Shown here one piece after another: positions 56,798 to 64,000 of a DNA stretch of 64,000 nucleotides. The notes under the pieces were generated by a model that was not told where the DNA came from, searched no databases, and saw only the letters and a list, made by a program, of their open reading frames with translations. Every line of letters begins with the position of its first letter. Positions within the stretch are counted from its first letter, which is position 1. A program made the translations under genes and the position numbers. Where the stretch lies: positions 13,454,001 through 13,518,000 of the forward strand of contig NC_079879.1 of NCBI RefSeq assembly GCF_029227915.1, in the 5' to 3' direction. Source of the stretch: Hydractinia symbiolongicarpus. Lineage: Eukaryota; Cnidaria; Hydrozoa; Anthoathecata; Hydractiniidae.

Positions 56798-57197
56798 ATG
56801 GCGACAAGATACGCAGACGTTGAGGTCGTGTCTCCAAAAATAGTGTGGGATCCGAAAACAGTGGAAATCAAGACACTTTCTGTTGAAAAAACATTAGCAC
56901 CACTTGTTCAACAGGTAAACAAATGTTACTATTCCTAATTAAAAAAAAATCAATACACAAAAGGGATTGTCCCAATTCTATGATTTAGTAAAATTTAATT
57001 ATTACTTTAGGTAACAACTTTAGTCAATCATTCAAAGAAAAAACATGGGAGTGGTAAATCTAAAAAGGCTCCACGACTGGCTAAAGAGATTGACTTAGCA
57101 ATTACCAGGCTGGTTAAAGTAGGAGAAGAAATTGCTGTAGATTTTCAAGAGATCAAAGAACCAATGTTGGAAGCCTGTAAAGAGGCCTCAGCTGCTG
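56798..57197 (+). CDS. CTNNA: Alpha-catenin, first two coding exons (gene continues past window)
   Basis: Exon 56,798-56,914 begins with ATG and encodes VVSPKIVWDPKTVEIKTLSV, EKTLAPLVQQ. Exon 57,011-57,197 continues VTTLVNHSKKKHGSGKSKKA and IDLAITRLVKVGEEIAVDFQ, ending phase 1 at a GT donor. WDPK-x-x-EI-T-L-V-E-x-L-PLV-QVTTLVN followed by a Lys-rich segment is the signature start of alpha-catenins, which link cadherin/beta-catenin to actin at adherens junctions. The beta-catenin-binding helices lie in and just after this part. No exon 3 was recognised before 64,000, so the next intron exceeds 6.8 kb and carries the THAP-transposon genes. Vinculin, the paralogue, lacks this spacing. Confidence 0.95.
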
Positions 57198-59268
57198 GTA
57201 AAATATCAATCTTTAAGCTTGTTTGTGTGTTTAGGGGTCACCTAATATACTCAAAATGCTACACCACTGGAGAGAAGACCCTGAGTGCCTCCTAATAACA
57301 ATTCAAAATAGTTTTTGCTGTAAAAAATCAGAGCAAAAAACTTTCATTTATCCTTGATATAGTTCTCCAGTTTCCATTGATTCTCCTGTGTCTGACAAAG
57401 AACACATATAAATAAAGCTTCTGTGTCCTCACACTTCTATTTTTATAAATAAGTATATGCTATGAGTTATCCTATTTTCATGACAGGGATTTTTTTAATC
57501 ACATATAATAATAGGTGTCTCTGTGACGTTTACAAAGAGTATGTTTTAAATTCTCATGGGCTCCTAAAGTATATCCTCTCGATGCCAGTAGCCATCCCTG
57601 CTGACACTAGAGTACTGGATGCAAAATTTTAAAGCGTACAACAATTTCAGTAGAAATAGTACAAATGTAAGTTCAAATAAATTCTTTTTATTTAAATCTT
57701 AAAAACAGGATTATAAATAAAACAAAGTTTTATGTTTTATTAATATTTCCACTTTTGTTAAAGTCATTATTAAAATGTTTTCTATACAACAAACAACTGT
57801 TTTAAAGTACAGCTAAAATAATGATATAGTTTTTTGGAGGCCATTGGTCCATGATTTAACTGCTTTTAATTGTTGTTATTTAAAGTCCTTCCTTTAAAGA
57901 AGAATGTTCCAATTATCACAGTGGTTGATTAGGTATTTGATGAATTCACCATTGTGTCTCTGTTCACAAATGTTCCTCTTAAAATAACTCTTGATGTCAT
58001 CCTTAAACGAATTTATTGTGATAAAGTTATACCTACTAGTTAGAAAAATGTTTTTGAAAAAACTGCGTTCAAAGCAAACAAAAAATCTTTTGAGTGTCTG
58101 CATGGGTTCTTCCTTAGGCCCAGTGTGACAGAGATAAAATAAATTATCGTTAGAAAACTAGTATTAGATAAAACGATAAAATTCTATAGTAGATAGAAGT
58201 AGTTATCAAATAAGATAGCAACGATCGATGTTCGCGTCCTAGAATGGTTTTCCAAAACATGTTTCTAATTCAATCATACATAGATTGTTAAATAAGCCAC
58301 ACAACTAGCCTAAATCTAAGTTAAAAAGAAAAGGTTATCTGGATTAGGCCACCATACTGTGGTGATATTGGTGTTTCTTTGATATAGTAAAAATAAGTTT
58401 ATCGAATTCAAGATTATGTATGGTACTGTAAAATTGGCATTTTTTCACCAGCACAAAAGATGCTACACCTCTTCTTTGTAAATCGAACATATATCAGCTC
58501 TCTTGTTGCAGATGAGCTGCTAAATATATTGGAAAAATGGAATGCTCCTTGTACAAACAGACACTAGAACATGCTTGAAGTGATAAAAAAAAGTGCAACA
58601 CATAAACATATTATTGCTTGCAGTGGAACAATACATATAATTTACTTGATAAAATAGTATTAAAAGACATAAATTGTGTTCAATTGAACATGAAAATAAT
58701 CAACCATAGTGATAAATTGGAACATTCTTCTTATAAAAATCAAATCTTACTATTTATGAATTTCAATTCATAAGTTGAAAAATAAAACTTCCAAGCTGTA
58801 ATGTTGTTTTTCTGATTTTTCAAAGCTTCCCTCTGTGCTTCCGATCACATTCTCCATTTTGAAATCAACGCTGCACATGAAAACGAGGCTTTTATAATAT
58901 GTTTTCCATTCACGTTATTGTTCATGTTCCATCAAAACACAAGATATAGGTCTTAAACAAATGTGAGTTTTACCCTCGTCACCAAGAGTTGAAATTCGAA
59001 TAAATAATTTATTACTTTTTTTCTTCCTTTTGAAACTCTGAAAAAATGAAGGGCCTTGTACACATTGGGAAAAAAATGTAAAGACAAAATAAAAATATGG
59101 AAGTGAAGTTACTGTTATATCATACAAGCAAATGCTTTTTTTGATTTTTTATTGACAAAAAGTTAAAATGTTTTAATATTATGCTAATTAGATACAACTG
59201 TGAGCCTGAGTTTTGAATATGAAATAAGTGTTCAAAAATATTTGCGTGAAAACCGAACCCTAAGAATA
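57198..59268 (+). other. Alpha-catenin intron 2, left part: nothing recognised
   Basis: AT-rich intron DNA without recognised exon, transposon domain or RNA gene. Confidence 0.4.
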
Positions 59269-59461
59269 ATGGCCTTGTGTGCTGCGTATTGCTGCAACAA
59301 GAAAAGTCAGCATAAAAAAAATTTTCTTCCACTTTCCTAAAGATGATAAATTACGAAAAGCATGGTTCCAAGCAATCCGCAGATATAATCCTCAGAAATA
59401 TGGGAGGCTATGTTCTGACCATTTTTTGGAAAATTGTTTCAACTTGAGCTGGGCCATGTAA
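59269..59461 (+). pseudogene. THAP-domain fragment (one frameshift)
   Basis: ATG at 59,269 starts CAAYCCNKK. After a shift in an A-run the frame gives FFHFPKDDKLRKAWFQAI and GRLCSDHF. C-x2-4-C ... FP ... W ... C-x2-H-F is the THAP zinc-finger layout. A decayed tail (MLAGTQLAILDHNHIAKENK, KFMAKPIKKE) at about 59,720-59,970 may belong to the same gene. Probably a transposon-derived THAP gene; no catalytic domain identified here. Confidence 0.65.
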
Positions 59462-60145
59462 AACACAAGCAAGTGTTGCAAGGATAGATTGCCATAATGA
59501 TGACTAGTAAGAGGGGCAGTGTCATCAATATTTCCTCATAGGGAAAACCAAGTGGCTGACAATGGGATCACCTGCGCATATTGCCCTTCCAAATTATCAC
59601 ACAAGATATGTTGGTTAAAGACTTGAAACAAATGAACAAACAAATCTACACAACGATGCATGAAGTGTTCCATGCTTTGAAAATTAGGTATATAGTTACC
59701 TAAAAGCAGTTTCTTCAGAATGGAGAAAATGCTTGCTGGTACACAACTTGCGATTCTTGATCACAATCATATTGCAAAGGAGAACAAGTCAGTAAGATGG
59801 GATCGAGGTTGTCACAAAATTGTTGGAAACAAGTCTGATTATTACATTAATTTAAACTATATTTTCCCTTTTAGAAAGTTCAAATAGACGAGGTAAACCA
59901 TTATTTTCTGTGTGTTATTCAAAACTGATGAAGAAGTTTATGGCTAAGCCCATTAAAAAGGAGTAGGAGTTTGGATTTCTAGGATATATCATTAAGAAGG
60001 TCATTGTACGTGCGTCAAGTGGAAAGAAAGCTAGTGCAAAAACAAAGAGAAAACGTCAATGCGACAAAAAAATTGCACCAACAGAGCGACCTGGCAGGGA
60101 TAAAATCATTGAGATCTTCTTGAAATACAAAGGAATAAAATTGTT

Positions 60146-60235
60146 ATTTATAATAACTCTACGGGTTTCATATAAATAACAATTTATAAGGAATAAAATT
60201 GTTATTTATATGAAACTCGTAGAGTTATTATAAAT
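60146..60235. repeat. 90-bp palindrome, 40-bp arms and 10-nt loop
   Basis: Arms 60,146-60,185 and 60,196-60,235 match at 39 of 40 positions around ATAAGGAATA. The outer left flank also repeats GGAATAAAATTGTTATTTAT, so the unit carries a direct repeat too. Confidence 0.93.
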
Positions 60236-60469
60236 ACACTTCATTAGTTTTCCTCATCTTATCTCCAAGAACAATCCACTTTGGGAACTTCCGCTTTTTT
60301 GCGGAAATCAGCATATCTTCCATAAGGACTAGGGTACTCCTGCATATCCTATTCACAACACAAGTGTGTATGGCACAACATACACCTTCCAATCTTGTGT
60401 GAGTGAACCAACAAAACTGGTGGTATGCCGCATATCTGTAAGACCTGAAATAAAACATTGAATGTGTCA

Positions 60470-61100
60470 AATATTTTTTAATAGAACAAATGACACTAGG
60501 AGATATGAAGACGTACTTGTTAGGTACATTATCCCTGTTAGATTATCTTTGACTCTCTCTATGGTGCAGCACAACCAATGCCATCCACAGATTATTTTTC
60601 AGTAAAACTATTGGCACGAAATCTGGGTGAAGTAATATGCAATTTCTCTCTAAATCGAAAAATGATACATGTAATTATAAATTTCTCAAGTTCCCAGCAC
60701 TTTTTATTCCTGCCATTTGTAAGCTATTGCTGTTCTTACCATTAAATTGAGCATATTTAATCCGATGGTACCCTCTCGTCACCGCTGTTGTCACTATCTT
60801 CCGAAGCATTGAAACTGGGCTGGGTTTCCCTTTAAGTGGTTTATATTGAAAGCGAATAACATTAATTTCAATTTTAAGGCTTTTAGTCAATCCACAAGAA
60901 ATAAAATGATAAAGACATTTCAGTGTTATTTCAGAGGAGTTTATGCTTGTTTTCAGTCCCGAAAGTAGTATGGCCACTGACATCAAATGCATAATTACGC
61001 ATATTAAATTTTTTACCCATTCTCTAACCGCGCAAACATTCAGAATGAACAAAGATATGTTTCGACATGGCCACTTAAAAAAAAAGTTTTGTTTATGTTT
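60470..61100. other. No gene recognised
   Basis: A 145-codon minus-strand open frame (60,675-61,112) has no domain and is judged non-coding. Confidence 0.4.
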
Positions 61101-61109
61101 GTTTTTGAT

Positions 61110-61412
61110 CAAAGATTGATGGGAAAGGTAAGAGTTTTCTTTATCAGTGTACGAATATAAGTTGATACAGCCATTATAAGTTTCAAGCAGTCACTACCTT
61201 GAAGGCTAAATAACTTATAAGCAGCTTAGAATCACTGACGTCATATATCATTACCTATCACGTGGGTATTAATTCTATGCATTTTTTTAATCAGCTATTT
61301 ATGCTTTGCGCAATAGGACGGGTGATTATGGACAGGTCATTGTTAACGTCATCAAAATTCGGATGTTAGTTCTTATCCATCGTTCTTGTGGCCAAGGGCT
61401 TTGCTCTTAATA
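61110..61412 (+). mobile_element. Degenerate Helitron-like copy
   Basis: Shares the order of blocks with copies A-C: GAAGGCTAAATAACTTATAA, ACTGACGTCA, CACGTGGGTA, TTAACGTCATCAAAATTC, then a weak 3' end CTTGTGGCCAAGGGCTTTGC TCTTAATAG. Much diverged. Confidence 0.55.
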
Positions 61413-61539
61413 GCACAAACACAACTTTAGAGTTGAGTCTCATTTTATTCTTATTTATGGAACCTTTTTCTTGAATTTCTCCGAAATTTATGTTATTTTA
61501 AAGACAAGTTTTCTTGTTACTGAATTTCTATTGTGTTTA

Positions 61540-61600
61540 CTAGTTGATAAGCCCGTGGAAAAATCCAATTAGGCAAAAGAACGAAGGAAAAAAAAGTCAA
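61540..61600 (-). mobile_element. Helitron-like 3' end (minus strand)
   Basis: On the minus strand: TTGGATTTTTCCACGGGCTT, ATCAA, CTAG (61,540-61,543). The 3' end faces that of the plus copy ending near 61,412. The 5' part is not recognisable. Confidence 0.6.
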
Positions 61601-61901
61601 TTAAACTTTATGAAAAAAAAAGTCAATTGAACTTTAATGCCAATAGCAATGACCCATCTATACACAAAAATATGTTTAGAAATTTGTTCATCTGTTTATT
61701 ATGTAGAGCTTGAAATGGTGATCACGAAAATGTATAGATCTTTTTAATGTTTACATTTTGCCGACGCATGCACACTCCATGGCAAGCAAAAACGGCAGGA
61801 GTTACGAAGAAATCATTAGGTTTCTACCACATGGTTGAACGTATGAAACACGTTTATTATACTTTTCCGCTCATTTATAAGCTGTTCACGCTGAAGAAAT
61901 T

Positions 61902-63439
61902 ATGCCAGATTCTTGTTGTGCCGTTGGTTGCTCCAATAGAAGGAAGAAATCGGAGAATAATCTAAAGTTTTATAGAATTCCGATTGGAAATAATAAGGAA
62001 AGTTTAGAACGTAGAAAGGCATGGTTGGCAGCCATAAAGGAAGTAAAATTGGTCAGAAAAGCAGATTGAAAATGCCAGATTATGCAGTGCACATTTTATA
62101 AGTGGTACGTTTATACATAGTATATAACTATTTTACAAAGATTGACTGTTTTTTAAGTGATAGGATTAGCTAAGCCTGTAGCTAATTAGCTAGCATGTCA
62201 GGCTAAATTTTGTTTAGCTGACATTGTTTTAATAACTTTCTTTGTATATATATAGGTGACAAGTCAAATGACCCAAGCAATCCTTATTATGTACCATCTG
62301 TTTTTGTATACAAAAAAATTAGAGAAGAAAAGTCAGAACAGCTAATGGGGCGATATGAACGGTTGAAAAGAAGAAGGCAGCACAACAACTGAAGATGAGC
62401 CAGGACCTTCAAAATGTGCTAATTTAGATTTTGAACATTTTGATTTTTTAAACAATCAGGCAGTTGATGAGACAACCCAAACAGAGCTAGATACTAGAGA
62501 TTGCTTAATTTTGCAACTTAAAAATAAAGTGACACAGCTAACTGCAGAATTAAATTCAAAAGGTATCAACAAATTAAAAAAACCTAAAAAATAATGTTCT
62601 CATACTTTGATGTTAAGGATGATCCAAATCCAAAGAATTATTTCAATAGATTTTGTCCCTCATAAAGAATAAAAATATTACGCTATCACCAAAACTTGTT
62701 GCTGAGGAGTAATTGTTTCTAGTTCTGGTTAAATTATGACTTGGTCTCCTACATATCGATATAGCTTATCGTGTTGGTTTAAAGATTTGCGATATTAGTA
62801 CTATTTATCGTCAATTGGTTGTTGTTTTGGCTAAAGTGTTGGAACCTTTAATTATATGGCCAGAGAGAGATGCTGCGCAAAAAAATATACCAACTGATTT
62901 TAGAAAATTCAAAAATTGCAATTGCATAATTGACCGCACAGAGATATTCATTGAAAGGCCATTTAATCTGAATGCTAGAGCTCAGACTTGGTTAAATTAC
63001 AAGAATACAAACACCATAAAGTACTTAGTTGGAATATCGCCTGCTGGAGCTTTAACCTTTTTATCTCAAGGCTGGGGTGGAAAAGTTTCCGATAAGGAAA
63101 TAACAATAAAATCAGGATTTTTAGATAAATTGGGACATGATGACTGCATACTTGCTGATAGAGGGTTTACAGTTGCAAATGAAAATGCAACAAAAGGTGC
63201 CATTTTGAAAATTCTAAATTTCACCAGAGGAAAGTCTCAGATGACTGGAAAAGAAATCGATGAATCACGTGAAATTGCGAAATATACGAATTCATGTTGA
63301 ACGTGTAATTGGTCATATGAGAAAGTTCAGAATACTTTAGTCTATTATACCGATAAATCAAGTAGATTTAACAAACAATGCCATGGTCTGTATTTGTGGT
63401 CTTGTCAATCTAAACAGAAGTGTTGTTCCTAATAAATAA
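61902..63439 (+). pseudogene. THAP + DDE (DDE_Tnp_4) transposase, ISL2EU/IS4EU-like
   Basis: Exon 61,902-62,104 encodes a THAP finger: CCAVGCSNRRK, FYRIP, AWLAAIKEV and, after a shift, ARLCSAHFISG. A GT donor joins in phase to exon 62,256 onward (GDKSNDPSNPYYVPSVFVY). Then come a linker with DETTQTELDTRD and, from about 62,720, the catalytic domain: CNCIIDRTEIFIERPF (first Asp), YLVGISPAGALTFLSQGWGG, DCILADRGF (second Asp) and, after one more shift, HVERVIGHMRKF (Glu). The gene ends VNLNRSVVPNK at 63,439. Order and D-D-E residues fit Harbinger-related transposases with an N-terminal THAP finger. At least three frameshifts and one early stop (in the 62.4-62.8 kb part) inactivate it. It lies in alpha-catenin intron 2. 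Confidence 0.88.
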
Positions 63440-63492
63440 TATTAGTTATAGTATTATATATACATTATATACGTTTTGTAACATAATGTTCA

Positions 63493-63650
63493 TTAGTTTT
63501 TATATTTACATTCTGAACAGTACCATTTATGTTTTGGAGCTTTAACAACTTTCACACATGAATAGTGAAACCATTCTATTTTGCAATTTTTTCCATCACA
63601 TGCAATCATAGGTGGAAACGATGTTCTGCGACTTAAAGTTCCATTGCTGT
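63493..63650 (-). pseudogene. C-terminal PHD finger relic convergent to the transposase
   Basis: Minus-strand frame: MIACDGKNCKIEWFHYSCV, KAPKHKWYCSECKYKN and stop at 63,493-63,495. CD-x4-C-x3-EWFH-x2-C ... WYC-x2-C is the second half of an ING-like PHD finger; the first Cys pair is missing. TTTTCAG just upstream (63,651-63,657) could be an acceptor. Placement end-to-end with a THAP/DDE transposase suggests the accessory protein of an ISL2EU-like element. Confidence 0.6.
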
Positions 63651-63680
63651 CTGAAAACACTTGGTGTGTTTATAAGATAA

Positions 63681-63911
63681 TTAATTGTTGAGATCACCCC
63701 AGCCAATATCTGGTAGTAATCTAACATCAGATTTCCAATCGTTTAAGGAAAGTGGGTCTGGCAATTGAGTACCATGAGACAATTTTAATTTCTTTTGATA
63801 TTGAATTTGATTTTTGGTATCTGATGATTTGAAGTACTCAGATTCACTCCATGTGCTAGGCATGCTTCGCGTTAATAGTGTGTTTACACCACGTGTTTCT
63901 AAATAAAACAA
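63681..63911 (-). pseudogene. N-terminal piece of a transposon accessory protein (possible)
   Basis: Minus-strand frame with PSTWSESEYFKS, TQLPDPLSLNDWKSDVRLLP and DIGWGD. The P-D-P-x-S-L-x-W ... LPDI-x-W-x-D pattern resembles the start of YqaJ-nuclease proteins of ISL2EU elements, from memory. It lies upstream, in transcription order, of the PHD relic, with the middle (nuclease) deleted. Confidence 0.45.
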
Positions 63912-64000
63912 ATGCGCATAATTATTGCTAATTATGCTAGCGCTATCAAGTTATTTCAAACTAATTGGCTTAACAACTTCTAAGTACAATGCAACGTGTA

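Noticed and set aside
60675-61112. 145-codon minus-strand open frame
   Set aside because: Long for the region but hydrophobic/basic noise without recognisable motifs.
1-64000. tRNA and rRNA genes
   Set aside because: I looked for B-box-like GGTTCGAATCC and conserved rRNA stretches and saw none that fit; a covariance search would be needed to be certain.

Overview
This is an AT-rich animal (metazoan) nuclear window with intron-containing genes, GT-AG splice junctions and dense, mostly decayed transposable elements. The repertoire (Helitron-like arrays, Penelope-like GIY-YIG, Polinton polymerase relic, THAP plus DDE transposase, PIF/Harbinger and pogo-type TIR elements, CR1-like and other non-LTR retroelements), together with an EMX/NOT/VAX-like homeobox gene, suggests an early-branching invertebrate. 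A cnidarian, perhaps a medusozoan, is my best guess; this is inference and not proven from the sequence.

Layout. 0-17 kb: a transposase-like C-terminal relic, an array of a phased 15-bp motif (3.3-4.5 kb), a PIF/Harbinger element (5.8-6.6 kb), a pogo/mariner-type TIR element carrying a HIRAN-like ORF (9.7-10.6 kb), a decayed tyrosine-recombinase-like gene (10.8-12.4 kb) and a SET-domain gene on the minus strand (14.9-16.8 kb). 17-20 kb: fragments of a non-LTR element and Helitron-like ends. 20.7-23.1 kb: a three-exon homeobox gene on the minus strand, with a 30-bp minisatellite beside one splice site. 23-30.7 kb: apparently gene-free sequence with (CAA)n repeats.

30.8-53.7 kb: two housekeeping genes share a start region of 274 bp. 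PSMD4/RPN10 (proteasome ubiquitin receptor) runs leftward with ten coding exons, and DENND10/FAM45 (DENN-domain endosomal protein) runs rightward with nine. I reconstructed every exon of both, and reading frame is kept across all junctions (383 and 348 residues). Both first coding exons are tiny (26 and 40 nt) and are followed by long introns full of mobile elements. DENND10 intron 1 holds a head-to-tail Helitron-like array with 711-bp units, one copy of which is split by a 5'-truncated non-LTR retrotransposon.

53.7-64 kb: hairpins, a Polinton-type DNA polymerase relic and a RecQ-like helicase fragment enclosed by perfect 58-bp inverted repeats, then the first two coding exons of alpha-catenin (56.8-57.2 kb, plus strand). 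The rest of alpha-catenin lies beyond the window. Its intron 2 contains two THAP-domain transposon genes, the second a nearly complete THAP/DDE transposase with a convergent PHD-finger relic.

The host genes (protein degradation, endosomal trafficking, adhesion, transcription) have no evident shared pathway. The window's main interest is the mobile-element architecture and several unexplained repeat and palindrome structures.
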